Positions 60,101 to 61,000 of a stretch of DNA of 64,000 nucleotides are shown piece by piece. The position numbers and the translations under genes are program-made. The notes beneath the pieces were generated by a model, which saw nothing but the letters and a program-made list of their open reading frames with translations, did no database searches and was not told the DNA's origin. The DNA comes from Metallyticus violacea (lineage: Eukaryota; Arthropoda; Insecta; Mantodea; Metallyticidae), in NCBI GenBank assembly GCA_030762175.1, contig CM060831.1, positions 33,452,501 to 33,516,500 on the forward strand, read 5' to 3'. Position 1 is the stretch's first letter; the number at the start of each line of letters is the position of its first letter.

Positions 60101-60710
60101 AGTCAGAGGAATTGAAAGTGTGCAGAATTTTGAATAAATGTATATGTAAAAATTGTGCTTACAGGGGCAGAGATTGCAAGGCACTCTTCAGCTATGCTTT
60201 AGATCCAGAAGCCCCAGAGCCTTCTGCTATATGTAGTATGGTTCCACTACCAAAGCTTCAAAGAGTTGCCGTAGGTTTGAATAATGGCAGATTATTTCTG
60301 GTGCGCAGCGATATCCTTCCTTCTTCTCCCACAATGGGGGAAGGCAGTTTTGTCATGACTGAACTAGGCAGCAGCACTATTCTGCATTCTTTGACAGCCG
60401 TTTTCTGGGAGGAAGGCAGGTAAGCCTCTAATGCATTTTCCATTTGTATTTTACTTGGTGTTCTATGTCAGTCACTATTTAATATTTTTAAAATCTTTAT
60501 TTTCTTCCAGAGTTTGCGAGTTGTGGTGTGGGGAATCGAATGGAAGCATATCCATTTTCTCAATTCGCGAAAATGTTGTCACCTCACATGAGATAGTTAA
60601 TCATTATGAGCCAGTCATAGAGAATATCAATGTATTAAATTTGGTTTCCACTCATTGTCCAGTTTATCATGCAGGTGATGATGTGACAGTGTGTTCTTAT
60701 GTGTACCCAG
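590..60710 (+). CDS. Lrrk: Lrrk: Roc-COR leucine-rich repeat kinase, 26 exons, both ends outside the window
   Basis: The gene encodes a large multidomain GTPase-kinase of the ROCO family. Members bind GTP through Roc, dimerise through COR, phosphorylate Ser/Thr and act at endolysosomal and vesicle membranes (family knowledge). Exons: 590-743, 1738-2015, 3486-3631, 4002-4146, 5760-5869, 7101-7240, 9934-10158, 14680-14802, 26211-26404, 30208-30367, 31230-31438, 32003-32163, 33293-33537, 38357-38532, 38871-38992, 43188-43380, 44840-45046, 45303-45554, 47400-47544, 50005-50114, 50809-50931, 51030-51071 (possibly a cassette), 54492-54687, 55602-55788, 60165-60419, 60511-60710. All junctions are AG/GT, phases match at every join, and about 1499 codons stay open. 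Key motifs are GVQGIGKTS (Roc P-loop), DFGGQ (switch II), THYD (G4), GRGAFGFVFKG (kinase glycine loop), VAMK, YRDLKSEN, DYG and MAPE. The start codon, most LRRs and the C-terminus are not here. Introns range from 91 nt to 11.4 kb and are filled with transposons. Similarity was judged by eye. Confidence 0.95.
744..1737. other. Intron 1, with one SINE
   Basis: About 1 kb. It holds the tRNA-headed SINE at 928-1430. Open frames at 928-1173 and 975-1400 run through that repeat and are not taken as genes. The rest is AT-rich with nothing recognisable. Confidence 0.6.
928..1430 (+). mobile_element. tRNA-derived SINE
   Basis: The head has RNA polymerase III promoter boxes: an A-box-like TGGCTCAGGCAG at 944-955 and a B-box-like GGCTCAAATCC at 988-998 (consensus GGTTCGANTCC), at tRNA-like spacing. 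A T/G-rich stretch and a tRNA-unrelated body follow to about 1400-1430. The 3' boundary and target duplication were not resolved. Confidence 0.55.
1738..2015 (+). CDS. Lrrk: Lrrk exon 2: LRR end, linker and Roc P-loop
   Basis: 278 nt, phase 1 to phase 0, 93 codons including the split GAT. A last LRR-like segment leads into a helical linker and then the Roc GTPase start MKLMIVGVQGIGKTSLLEQ. GVQGIGKTS is the Walker A/G1 motif (GxxGxGKS/T) that binds the GTP phosphates. Acceptor tttgcag, donor GTAAGA. Confidence 0.95.
2016..3485. other. Intron 2, with a LINE remnant
   Basis: About 1.5 kb. Positions 2350-3270 look like a decayed plus-strand LINE C-terminal and 3' region (listed separately). The flanks are plain AT-rich sequence. 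Confidence 0.5.
2350..3270 (+). mobile_element. Degenerate non-LTR retrotransposon 3' part (tentative)
   Basis: Broken frames read like the end of a LINE reverse-transcriptase ORF (for example HQFEVYQMAHPKYIAFAARR near 2520-2580). A 3' tail ends in repeated TAAA units at 3247-3270. Frameshifts and stops are frequent. The composition resembles other plus-strand LINE fragments in the window at 33900 and 53480. The family is not assigned. Confidence 0.4.
3486..3631 (+). CDS. Lrrk: Lrrk exon 3: Roc domain, switch I side
   Basis: 146 nt, phase 0 to phase 2. It encodes the Roc segment between G1 and switch II, including STVGVDIGDWVYEKK, the usual position of the G2/switch I threonine region and following strand. 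Acceptor tacag, donor GTATGT. Confidence 0.92.
4002..4146 (+). CDS. Lrrk: Lrrk exon 4: Roc switch II
   Basis: 145 nt, completes a split AGG and ends in phase 0. It encodes WDFGGQREYYATHQYF; DFGGQ is the G3/switch II motif (DxxG), followed by the hydrophobic strand LYLVVWRIPDG. The Gly-Gln after DFG is of the kind found in invertebrate and LRRK1-type proteins. Human LRRK2, from memory, has DFAGRE here. Confidence 0.95.
4147..5759. other. Intron 4, with a minus-strand LINE tail
   Basis: About 1.6 kb, AT-rich. The only recognisable content is the LINE 3' end at 4815-5340. The open frame at 4208-4444 has no coding character. Simple AAC/AAT runs occur near 5500-5525. Confidence 0.5.
4815..5340 (-). 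mobile_element. LINE 3' end with the shared ATTCCAG tail motif
   Basis: Read on the minus strand, 4815-4890 contains GAATATTCCAGGTGCTAGTG then AACCAGGGACTGGGAG. This matches the 3' motif seen on the plus strand near 39430, 54270 and 59310. Upstream sequence (to about 5340 in plus coordinates) reads like a broken LINE C-terminus. Heavily decayed. Confidence 0.45.
5760..5869 (+). CDS. Lrrk: Lrrk exon 5: Roc G4 motif
   Basis: 110 nt, phase 0 to phase 2. It opens with ARAPNSPVLIVGTHYD; THYD is the G4 guanine-specificity motif. The arginine at the second codon (5763-5765) aligns with human LRRK2 R1441 (KARASSSPVILVGTHLD, from memory), a Parkinson disease hotspot. Acceptor tttcag, donor GTAAGG. 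Confidence 0.95.
5870..7100. other. Intron 5
   Basis: About 1.2 kb, mostly the mariner relic at 5949-6946. The remaining 150 bp before exon 6 is unique-looking and ends in cttcttttag. Confidence 0.7.
5949..6946 (+). mobile_element. Degenerate mariner element with inverted ends and TA duplication
   Basis: The left end CAAGGTGCAGTCCATAAGTT and the reverse complement of the right end (TGAGGTATAGTCCACAAGTT) form inverted repeats flanked by TA at 5947-5948 and 6947-6948, as mariner elements are. Inside, LLHDNAPVKQ (about 6621-6650) matches the conserved second-aspartate region (HDNA) of mariner transposases. The reading frame is broken many times and the 998-bp length is short of the usual 1.3 kb. 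Inactive relic in intron 5. Confidence 0.75.
7101..7240 (+). CDS. Lrrk: Lrrk exon 6: Roc C-terminal part
   Basis: 140 nt, phase 2 to phase 1. FINIVDAEKCGLPRVLDTIE leads to EVSCKTRHNIKLL, where SCK is the G5 motif (SAK-like) contacting the guanine base. Followed by the last Roc helix ending SLRPPG. Confidence 0.94.
7241..9933. other. Intron 6, with one probable SINE
   Basis: About 2.7 kb of AT-rich sequence. A minus-strand SINE-like repeat is at 8700-8857. I recognise nothing in the minus-strand frames at 7490-7714 and 7771-7977 or in the pyrimidine-rich patch near 8380-8410. Confidence 0.5.
8700..8857 (-). mobile_element. tRNA-like SINE on the minus strand
   Basis: On the minus strand, an A-box-like TGGTCAGCCATCTG (8836-8849) precedes a B-box-like TATTTGAATCC (8804-8814) at tRNA-like spacing. 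A T-rich tract follows at 8770-8780. The tail boundary is uncertain. Confidence 0.4.
9934..10158 (+). CDS. Lrrk: Lrrk exon 7: start of COR
   Basis: 225 nt, phase 1 to phase 1. It encodes KELLLEQRVPASYLALEDVV, the Roc-COR junction, then a helical segment with RTFRDAAELHQATLFLHENG. COR (C-terminal of Roc) mediates dimerisation and couples GTP state to kinase activity in this family. Acceptor gttgcag, donor GTATTG (weaker than average). Confidence 0.94.
10470..11290 (-). mobile_element. mariner/IS630-like transposase remnant
   Basis: On the minus strand, 10764-10570 reads YFQQEGEPGIHQ, a decayed form of the YFQQDGAPAH box of this superfamily. It is followed by VISMGLWSPQ, matching the usual VISRxxWPPRSPDL region. 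Upstream frames (toward 11290) read as broken transposase. Multiple stops; termini not found. Confidence 0.55.
13330..14100 (-). mobile_element. LINE RNase H domain remnant (minus strand)
   Basis: On the minus strand, near 13540-13600, broken frames read WVPS and then SEIADSLAI. This matches the WVPGHxGxxGNExADxLA end of LINE-encoded RNase H. An RIYIDS-like stretch near 13870 resembles the RNase H IYTDGS start. Strongly decayed; no intact frame. Confidence 0.45.
14680..14802 (+). CDS. Lrrk: Lrrk exon 8: COR
   Basis: 123 nt, phase 1 to phase 1. It encodes GVLLHYDDATLKDLYFLD and PQWLCDMLAHVVTIREI, the best conserved part of COR (human LRRK2, from memory: GVLLHF and PKWLCKIMAQ). Acceptor gtccag, donor GTTTGT. 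The 11.4-kb intron that follows is the largest in the window. Confidence 0.95.
14803..17399. other. Intron 8, first part
   Basis: AT-rich. A 92-codon open frame at 15039-15317 has protein-like composition but I do not recognise it. The purine-rich tract 15600-16700 and the sequence to 17400 show no readable element. The intron continues through the nested retroelements to 26210. Confidence 0.5.
15039..15317 (+). pseudogene. Unrecognised open frame, possible coding remnant
   Basis: 92 codons from ATG to TGA, including HRIYSHIHNGDQTYEQ and NANYTWLAVFVMQTRCC. The amino-acid mix is less biased than in surrounding chance frames, and the AT-rich flanks give no continuation. It could be a fragment of a transposon or of a retrocopied gene. 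No function is proposed. Confidence 0.3.
18912..19109 (-). mobile_element. Family A short PLE-like element inserted in the LINE RT
   Basis: 198 bp flanked by ACTAACAT at 18904-18911 and 19110-19117. Taking out the insert and one duplication rejoins the host LINE as NYRPITLTSLFAKLFEKL, in frame. The element is a near-complete palindrome: GATATTATTGTATGATTTAG at 18921-18940 is mirrored at 19045-19064, and CATAGAACCA is mirrored around the centre. The leader AAAATGTAAAATGGAACTTG (minus strand) lies at the right end. The centre keeps only a truncated hammerhead-like part. Confidence 0.8.
19733..21178 (+). mobile_element. Penelope-like element (PLE) with inverted terminal arms
   Basis: 1446 bp between 13-bp duplications AAAGTATATTCTA (19720-19732 and 21179-21191). 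The order is leader (19733-19790), inverted arm (about 19795-19993), body, then 3' arm (about 20985-21178); the two arms are inverted copies of each other. The body has a reverse transcriptase with RYVDDIFALVN (about 20065-20097). A GIY-YIG nuclease follows: PGIYKINSSEYNKVYIEKTK at 20720-20779, with the second motif decayed from YIG to YIE. Stops and frameshifts show it is inactive. PLEs are retroelements with this RT plus GIY-YIG layout and complex terminal repeats. The element is inserted in the LINE and so is younger. Confidence 0.85.
21080..21121 (+). ncRNA. Hammerhead-ribozyme-like motif in the PLE 3' arm
   Basis: Read as RNA: GCAA, CUGA plus GGUU, stem II GCAGGC-AAAA-GCCUAU, GAAA, palindrome CUAG, UU, UUGC. 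GCAA and UUGC form a 4-bp stem I. The CUGANGA box is imperfect (A9 reads U) and one extra U precedes stem II. A mirrored, more decayed copy lies in the left arm (about 19844-19882, minus strand). Hammerheads in PLE terminal repeats are known; activity of this copy is doubtful. Confidence 0.5.
22163..22360 (+). mobile_element. Family A short PLE-like element
   Basis: 198 bp flanked by perfect 11-bp duplications TATTATTTATT (22152-22162 and 22361-22371). It starts with a leader that includes GGAACTTGTACAGTGAAGCT (22181-22200), also seen in the PLE at 19733. An inverted arm pair follows (AAGATCATTGTATGATTGAG at 22213 and its mirror near 22355). The centre has a hammerhead-like layout: CUGA at 22260, GGACCGGUCU, GAAA, palindrome CAUG, UA. 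Confidence 0.8.
22852..23055 (+). mobile_element. Family A short PLE-like element, second nearby copy
   Basis: 204 bp flanked by ACATGTTTG (22843-22851 and 23056-23064). It has the same leader and terminal inverted pair as the copy at 22163, about 500 bp away, but a decayed ribozyme core (AAAACAUGCUC where GAAA-CAUG-UA is expected). It sits beside the 3' end of the minus-strand LINE. Confidence 0.75.
23060..26120 (-). mobile_element. LINE with RNase H (I-like clade), minus strand, inactive
   Basis: Read on the minus strand from about 26120 down. A post-endonuclease linker (WITFRKLTDKKIEDID) comes first. RT blocks follow: SLKNKKSPGPNKIHSEYIKN near 25400, then VGLPQGGVSSPILFNIFIDD near 24850. 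The catalytic box reads LFADYISIW instead of FADD, so one aspartate is lost. RNase H follows (RVYTGGSLKKGEAGFGIY near 23900; TDGS decayed to TGGS) with SDSKAAL near 23700. A C-terminal region ends near 23270. It is opposite to Lrrk and ends about 90 bp before exon 9. Confidence 0.8.
26211..26404 (+). CDS. Lrrk: Lrrk exon 9: COR
   Basis: 194 nt, phase 1 to phase 0. It encodes GVMKLDDLKHVFKSS and YIVNLLNKFEVALTWDSRTL, then LLIPSLLPSEE, typical COR sequence. Acceptor ctttaag (a weaker AAG form), donor GTAAAG. Confidence 0.94.
26822..27250 (-). pseudogene. Processed retrocopy of an unidentified mRNA (tentative)
   Basis: On the minus strand, broken frames read SAPSNHLWPDPCLSNYVKNA (about 27115-27056) and, after a frameshift, TTDPDLANIYAEVR and a stop (about 26998-26954). 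A non-coding stretch, an AATAAA-like signal near 26850 and an A-tract (plus-strand T-run about 26824-26840) follow. That order, reading frame then polyadenylation signal then poly(A), is what a processed pseudogene shows. The parent gene is not recognised. Confidence 0.45.
27255..27425 (+). mobile_element. tRNA-like SINE
   Basis: A tRNA-like head with a B-box-like GTTTGATTCCTG (about 27317-27328) is followed by a short body and an A-tract at 27414-27421. The A box is poorly preserved. Confidence 0.4.
28177..28312 (-). mobile_element. Family A short element with the best hammerhead-like motif
   Basis: 136 bp flanked by perfect 10-bp duplications TAGTATATTT (28167-28176 and 28313-28322). On the minus strand: a leader remnant, the ribozyme-like core, then the family 3' arm (CAAGTAAGTGAAGCATTAAG, GTTCAACTGAATCATATAAT). 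It lacks the inverted 5' arm of its relatives, so it is the simplest copy. Confidence 0.8.
28246..28291 (-). ncRNA. Hammerhead-ribozyme-like motif
   Basis: Minus-strand RNA: AUGG, CUGAAGA, one extra U, stem II GAGAAC-UAAAU-GUUCUC (6 perfect pairs), GAAA, palindrome CCGG, UU, CUAU. AUGG/CUAU gives a 4-bp stem I with one G-U pair. All core boxes of the consensus (CUGANGA, GAAA, UH) are present; the extra U before stem II is the deviation. Stem III is so short that cleavage would probably need a dimer or tandem transcripts, as for other short-stem-III hammerheads. Confidence 0.6.
28684..29262 (-). mobile_element. Family B PLE fragment with long inverted arms
   Basis: 579 bp flanked by perfect 12-bp duplications AACAAATGTATA (28672-28683 and 29263-29274). 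The arms (about 28684-28803 and 29097-29222) are inverted copies. Between them, the minus strand encodes a PLE C-terminus: VVAAHFWTKNHEIKPGIKLL and LMNFEFPPIDEL. This parallels the PLE at 20850-21000 (AVAHHFWGDKHDIEMGVKLL, VMNFEIPTKDIL). Each arm holds a hammerhead-like core: 28735-28785 on the minus strand and 29119-29165 on the plus strand. In the right arm GAAA has become AAAA. Confidence 0.8.
30208..30367 (+). CDS. Lrrk: Lrrk exon 10: COR, variable part
   Basis: 160 nt, phase 0 to phase 1. IPVRSRGWAVRSKKLNVSAG leads into a low-conservation Ser/Thr-rich stretch ending SPLKISG. Acceptor tttacag, donor GTAAGT. Confidence 0.9.
30410..30589 (-). mobile_element. Family B short element 42 bp after the exon 10 splice donor
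   Basis: 180 bp flanked by perfect 14-bp duplications ATACAAGATTTTAT (30396-30409 and 30590-30603). The ends carry CCTAAACTTAGGTATT and its mirror. The leader module (minus strand GTACTTACGAAGCTGTTGAC) is at the right, as in the copy at 28684. A hammerhead-like core lies on the plus strand at 30448-30495: CUGAAGA, a stem of GGAGA/UCUCC, GAAA intact, UGUG, UC. One mismatch sits at the base of stem II. Confidence 0.78.
30604..31229. other. Rest of intron 10
   Basis: About 620 bp without a recognised element. Open frames at 31007-31189 and 30862-31047 (minus) show no similarity I can name. Ends in gtctcttag. Confidence 0.5.
31230..31438 (+). CDS. Lrrk: Lrrk exon 11: COR C-terminal half
   Basis: 209 nt, phase 1 to phase 0. 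It encodes IRRLLLMSYFPSGFWSRLIT then RILADDAIVDIVRSFF. The FPSGFWSRLI block is a family hallmark of COR. Donor GTAAAT. Confidence 0.94.
31439..32002. other. Intron 11
   Basis: 564 bp, AT-rich. A 61-codon minus-strand frame at 31682-31867 is not recognised. No repeat family seen. Confidence 0.5.
32003..32163 (+). CDS. Lrrk: Lrrk exon 12: COR end
   Basis: 161 nt, phase 0 to phase 2. MVQDPKLAQLLDVRAEWILW and QTGMELRYADTALFRMKEV. The acceptor chosen is tattttccag (ends 32002); the reading frame is open further upstream, but that stretch is intron-like in composition. Confidence 0.92.
32330..32530 (-). mobile_element. tRNA-headed SINE on the minus strand
   Basis: The minus strand starts with GTAGCTCAAATGATAAGGCA (about 32517-32498), very close to a tRNA D-arm and A box. 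A tRNA-like CACCTGATTACAGATCC follows, then a B-box-like GGTTCACTC near 32425. The A-to-B distance is longer than in a true tRNA, so this is a SINE and not a tRNA gene. Confidence 0.5.
32889..33010 (+). pseudogene. Decayed duplicate of Lrrk exon 13
   Basis: Positions 32896-33005 align base for base with 33303-33413 of exon 13. Shared runs include TGTGATGTGGATAT and GTGAATTCATCCATATTGGA. One base is deleted (TATTGTATTAAGC against TATTGTGATTAAGC), which breaks the frame. A conserved TGG has become AGG, and the 3' half of the exon (from GGAGAACC on) is missing. An AG precedes it at a similar place, but no donor is kept. It cannot replace exon 13. It lies about 290 bp upstream of the true exon and is best read as a tandem-duplication relic. 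Confidence 0.85.
33293..33537 (+). CDS. Lrrk: Lrrk exon 13: COR-kinase linker
   Basis: 245 nt, phase 2 to phase 1. KQEGSWCDVDMVNSSILEIY, then GEPIGYQAIVLDPSPECTAQ and a helix ending LLEDWYPTLG. A partial, frameshifted copy sits in the preceding intron at 32889-33010. Confidence 0.93.
33900..34560 (+). mobile_element. LINE C-terminal fragment
   Basis: A broken plus-strand frame reads CGKEDSLFHCLIECNG at about 34333-34380, a Cys/His cluster like the one after the RT/RNase H part of the LINE at 53480 (CAKPDSTWHCILEC). Purine-rich, with stops. Same family as the fragments at 42096, 53480 and 58900. Confidence 0.5.
35600..35850 (+). repeat. Imperfect direct repeats around ATGCCCCA
   Basis: ATGATGCCCCATGTTGGAGC then CAATTTGAAGAAG (35618-35651) recurs as TATGCCCCACATTAGGAGC then CAATTTGAAGAAG (35725-35756), about 105 bp later. 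A weaker third form, AATGCCCTAAATTGAGAAAC, is at 35819. It may be part of a decayed LTR-type element, but no ends were found. Confidence 0.4.
36801..36930 (-). mobile_element. Family A short element without ribozyme core
   Basis: 130 bp flanked by 14-bp duplications ATTGTAGCTGCTAC/ATTGTAGCTGTTAC (36787-36800 and 36931-36944). TATTGTATGATTTAG and its mirror form the inverted arms. The leader (minus strand, TTGGAACTTGCACAC) lies at the right. The centre is a short hairpin around TTAATGCTTAAGTGAAGCAT, and the hammerhead-like centre has been lost. Confidence 0.75.
37260..38140 (+). mobile_element. mariner/Tc1-like transposon remnant
   Basis: A plus-strand frame near 37874-37930 reads NWKFQQDLAPTCKA, a decayed form of the FQQDxAPAHKA box of Tc1/mariner transposases. 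Other blocks are spread through shifted frames between 37300 and 38100. Many stops; the ends were not identified. Confidence 0.55.
38357..38532 (+). CDS. Lrrk: Lrrk exon 14: linker before the kinase
   Basis: 176 nt, phase 1 to phase 0. TRFVHTSEGRFLVTRLVPCP then RCIANAHGDIDIGQHRGNET. The paired cysteines (PCPRC) plus C and H residues in the next exons (CHV, CPKHG) suggest a small metal-binding module, which is inference only. Acceptor ttgtag, donor GTAAAT. Confidence 0.92.
38579..38690 (+). repeat. (TTC)n then (TCC)n microsatellite
   Basis: An uninterrupted TTC run, about 38579-38637, passes into TCC repeats to about 38680. It fills a third of the 338-bp intron 14, so its length probably varies between individuals. 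Confidence 0.95.
38871..38992 (+). CDS. Lrrk: Lrrk exon 15: acidic linker
   Basis: 122 nt, phase 0 to phase 2. AFHRAEYDNHLGVRQVRKSQ then a Ser/Gly/Asp-rich SYTSDGDGDSGVGPDSTGSR, likely flexible and a candidate phosphorylation segment (inference). Donor GTCAGT. Confidence 0.88.
39400..39820 (+). repeat. Two LINE 3'-tail motifs (ATTCCAGTAGG family)
   Basis: GGAATTCCAGTAGGCTGCTG then AACCGGGGACTGGGG at 39430-39472, and GGATATTCCAGTAGGAAACT with AACCAAAGATTGGGG at 39764-39808. Both match tails near 54270, 59310 and, inverted, 4850. They mark the 3' ends of separate decayed copies of one LINE family. Confidence 0.6.
39859..39931 (+). repeat. (ATT)n microsatellite
   Basis: Nearly pure ATT/TTA repeats with one ACT interruption near 39894. 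The minus-strand poly-Asn frame over it is an artefact of the repeat. Confidence 0.95.
42096..42330 (-). mobile_element. LINE C-terminal fragment, minus strand
   Basis: The minus strand reads QTKLWREKWENLDGEI and IKMIGDYLGKVREKW. These parallel QTKFCREQIVLQKWENLLDE and MKELGKYIGKVRQK at 53810-53950 on the plus strand. Same LINE family as the fragments at 33900 and 53480. Confidence 0.65.
43188..43380 (+). CDS. Lrrk: Lrrk exon 16: last exon before the kinase
   Basis: 193 nt, phase 2 to phase 0. VHFSWIVEECILAAYDRKSV then VCPKHGDILLAQIAPDT, a helical lead-in to the kinase. Acceptor tttgcag, donor GTAAGT. Confidence 0.93.
43520..43684 (+). CDS. Possible alternative 3' terminal exon or coding remnant
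   Basis: After an acceptor-like gacttccag, 55 codons including the stop are open in exactly the phase left by exon 16: ILRVRTGNLKLGSRLNPTNL ... ADEDIQQILDQKF and a stop at 43682. The composition is protein-like (few Phe/Ile/Asn runs). The frame is also open upstream to about 43444. Used as a terminal exon it would give an LRR-Roc-COR protein without kinase. It could equally be a fragment of a retrocopy or transposon. Not recognised. Confidence 0.3.
   Translation: MLRVRTGNLKLGSRLNPTNLKIKKQKFFARPGYLMKSLVTCADEDIQQILDQKF
43685..44839. other. Rest of intron 16
   Basis: AT-rich. Purine-rich low complexity at 44230-44345. No element recognised. Ends in aactgttag before the kinase. Confidence 0.5.
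44840..45046 (+). CDS. Lrrk: Lrrk exon 17: kinase N-lobe, ATP-binding loop
   Basis: 207 nt, phase 0 to phase 0. GRLLGRGAFGFVFKGT is the glycine-rich loop (GxGxFG) and VAMKML holds the VAIK-type lysine that positions ATP. An insert QPVQPGANARQSAVIAYK follows. Donor GTAACA. Confidence 0.96.
45303..45554 (+). CDS. Lrrk: Lrrk exon 18: kinase N-lobe to hinge
   Basis: 252 nt, phase 0 to phase 0. TARQELNILLSLRHSNIVPL carries the alpha-C glutamate (RQE) that pairs with the VAIK lysine. LALVLDLAPQGALDTTL is the hinge region. Acceptor ttctacag, donor GTAAAT. Confidence 0.96.
45555..47399. other. Intron 18, with a LINE fragment
   Basis: About 1.85 kb. A plus-strand LINE C-terminal fragment lies near 46140-46450. 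The remainder is AT-rich; a TG/CG run is at 45987-46020. Confidence 0.5.
46140..46450 (+). mobile_element. LINE reverse-transcriptase C-terminal fragment
   Basis: YLSYGIELWGTISNAN at about 46161-46208 matches the YGIxLWG block after the RT of CR1/jockey-type LINEs (compare YGIEIWN near 21490 in this window). Frameshifted afterwards. Confidence 0.5.
47400..47544 (+). CDS. Lrrk: Lrrk exon 19: kinase catalytic loop
   Basis: 145 nt, phase 0 to phase 1. IEYLHQQHIIYRDLKSENVL is the catalytic loop: Asp of RDL is the catalytic base, Asn of SEN binds Mg, and Tyr replaces the usual His (YRD), as in human LRRK1/2. Ends in LADY plus one base of the Gly codon of DYG. Confidence 0.97.
47545..50004. other. 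Intron 19, with an (AC)n run
   Basis: About 2.5 kb. Microsatellite at 48676-48735; otherwise AT-rich with no recognised element. This intron splits the glycine codon of the DYG motif. Confidence 0.55.
48676..48735 (+). repeat. (AC)n microsatellite
   Basis: About 30 uninterrupted AC units. The minus-strand Cys/Val frame over it is an artefact. Confidence 0.97.
50005..50114 (+). CDS. Lrrk: Lrrk exon 20: kinase activation segment
   Basis: 110 nt, phase 1 to phase 0. It completes DYG (Tyr instead of Phe, typical of LRRK2) with GISRLTLPSGTKGFGGTEGF and MAPEIM (APE). The glycine aligns with human G2019 and the following Ile with I2020. Acceptor tttacag, donor GTAAAC. Confidence 0.96.
50115..50808. 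other. Intron 20
   Basis: 694 bp. A slightly GC-richer block at 50300-50470 may be a repeat but is not recognised. Ends in cattttag. Confidence 0.5.
50809..50931 (+). CDS. Lrrk: Lrrk exon 21: kinase C-lobe
   Basis: 123 nt, phase 0 to phase 0. VDCFSFGMFIYELLTLHQPF (the DxxSFG block, anchoring helix F) then EGGRPPLTYR. Donor GTAAGA; only 98 nt separate it from the next mini-exon. Confidence 0.95.
51030..51071 (+). CDS. Lrrk: Lrrk exon 22: 42-nt in-frame mini-exon, probably a cassette
   Basis: After a strong acceptor (ttttttcag) come 14 codons, EEGETKITRKPSSM, ending at donor GTAGGG. Phase is 0 at both ends, so use or skipping keeps the frame. It would add a charged loop between PLTYR and ETLYPTYMLD in the kinase C-lobe, where related proteins as I remember them join directly. 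It is GC-richer than the intron around it. Confidence 0.6.
51877..52083. repeat. Fold-back element with 73-bp arms
   Basis: Arms at 51877-51949 and 52011-52083 are inverted copies with 4 mismatches by eye (outer ends AAATTAACAC and GTGTTAATTT), separated by 61 bp. The same peptide frame therefore appears on both strands. The high arm identity suggests recent origin or gene conversion. No target duplication was settled and the class is unknown. Confidence 0.85.
53480..54340 (+). mobile_element. LINE C-terminus and 3' tail
   Basis: The plus-strand frames 53422-53745 and 53759-53953 read as one broken ORF. GKCPMCAKPDSTWHCILECK is a Cys/His cluster, then LGKYIGKVRQK. The 3' tail GGATATTCCAGTAGGTAGCT then GAACTGGGGACTGGGG follows at 54269-54310. 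Best-preserved copy of the family also seen at 33900, 42096 and 58900. Confidence 0.7.
54492..54687 (+). CDS. Lrrk: Lrrk exon 23: kinase end
   Basis: 196 nt, phase 0 to phase 1. LYPTYMLDLMVLCWCQSPRD and RPSASQIVSIASAPEF close the kinase domain (the RDRPS arginine is the conserved C-lobe Arg). A linker follows toward the WD40-like part. Acceptor tttttag, donor GTAAGT. Confidence 0.96.
54688..55601. other. Intron 23, with a minus-strand LINE end
   Basis: 914 bp. A LINE C-terminus lies at 54950-55200 on the minus strand; the rest has nothing recognised. Confidence 0.5.
54950..55200 (-). mobile_element. LINE C-terminal fragment (CR1-like), minus strand
   Basis: The minus strand reads ERYKNILYNKLPLTIKNQRG then KFQTELKNFL, matching the YNKLPxxIK C-terminus of CR1-type LINEs (compare ILFNKLPESIK at 21800). 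Confidence 0.55.
55602..55788 (+). CDS. Lrrk: Lrrk exon 24: WD40-like domain start
   Basis: 187 nt, phase 1 to phase 2. NGSELWLACANARADLM then LVDDSVWIGDCIGQIHAYM. The SVWIGDCIGQIHAY strand pair is a beta-propeller blade. Acceptor tacacag, donor GTAAGT. Confidence 0.93.
57107..57215 (+). repeat. (ATA)n / (AAC)n microsatellite
   Basis: ATA repeats pass into AAC and AGC units. The poly-Leu frame on the minus strand is an artefact. It sits where a minus-strand LINE would end, so it probably grew from the LINE's 3' tail. Confidence 0.95.
57220..57850 (-). mobile_element. LINE 3' region, minus strand (tentative)
   Basis: Beside the microsatellite, broken minus-strand frames include CNFVRQTIIDSKIEKRGDI and RTLNLGIFVQFCS, which are LINE C-terminus-like. 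The position relative to the simple repeat fits a 3' tail. Family not assigned. Confidence 0.35.
58900..59360 (+). mobile_element. LINE C-terminus and 3' tail
   Basis: CLICGNKESIRHVLEQNNGD at about 58961-59020 is the Cys/His cluster of the 53480 family. The tail GGAATTCCAGTAGGAACCCT is at 59319-59338 with a decayed AACCAAAGATAGAGG. Confidence 0.55.
59898..60060 (+). mobile_element. Family B element fragment just before exon 25
   Basis: It starts with the family B leader (GTACTTACGAAGCTGTTGAC, 59901-59920, then AATGGAGTGGTATAT), followed by the arm CTAACTCCATTCACTTACAT. The minus strand of 59990-60035 has a hammerhead-like core: CUGAAGA, GGGAG/CUCCC stem, AAAA in place of GAAA, perfect palindrome CAUAUG, UC. 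The right end and the duplication were not resolved. It ends about 100 bp before the splice acceptor. Confidence 0.65.
60165..60419 (+). CDS. Lrrk: Lrrk exon 25: WD40-like domain
   Basis: 255 nt, phase 2 to phase 2. LQRVAVGLNNGRLFLVRSDI and ILHSLTAVFWEEGR are propeller strands (VAVGLNNGRLFLV is a typical blade). Acceptor gcttacag, donor GTAAGC. Confidence 0.94.
60511..60710 (+). CDS. Lrrk: Lrrk exon 26: WD40-like domain, last visible exon
   Basis: 200 nt, phase 2 to phase 1. VCELWCGESNGSISIFSIRE (a blade) and VCSYVYPG. It follows exon 25 after a 91-nt intron. The next exon should complete a Gly codon and continue the propeller; none is recognisable to 64000. Confidence 0.93.
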
Positions 60711-61000
60711 GTGAGTACAATTGTTTTAGAGTAGTAGGCATTCCACTTTCTCTCTCTTCATTTTTCTTGAAATAGCTGCATTTAGCTTTTTAATATCGTT
60801 ACATTATTATAGTTTTTAGTACATTTCATTTTGAGATCATGCACTCATAGCACAGAGAGCAATCATGTGGTTCATTTTTCAATCACAAATTAGCTGTGGT
60901 AAGATGATGGAATGAGGAGTATTTTGTGGAACAAATGGTTGGGAAAAGGTATTTGTCCAGCATTAAAAGCACAATATTTTTCTGAATTGACCAAGTTTCT

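Larger units (their letters stand above)
55789..60164. other. Intron 24, with retrocopy-like frames, a microsatellite, LINE ends and a family B element
   Basis: About 4.4 kb. Minus-strand frames at 55845-56117 and 56186-56518 look partly protein-like (MPKNVQVQISKEILNNMI) beside A/T tracts at 56078 and 56309, so they may be retrocopy debris, but no parent is recognised. Then come the microsatellite 57107-57215, LINE ends at 57220-57800 and 58900-59360, and a family B element 59898-60060. Confidence 0.5.
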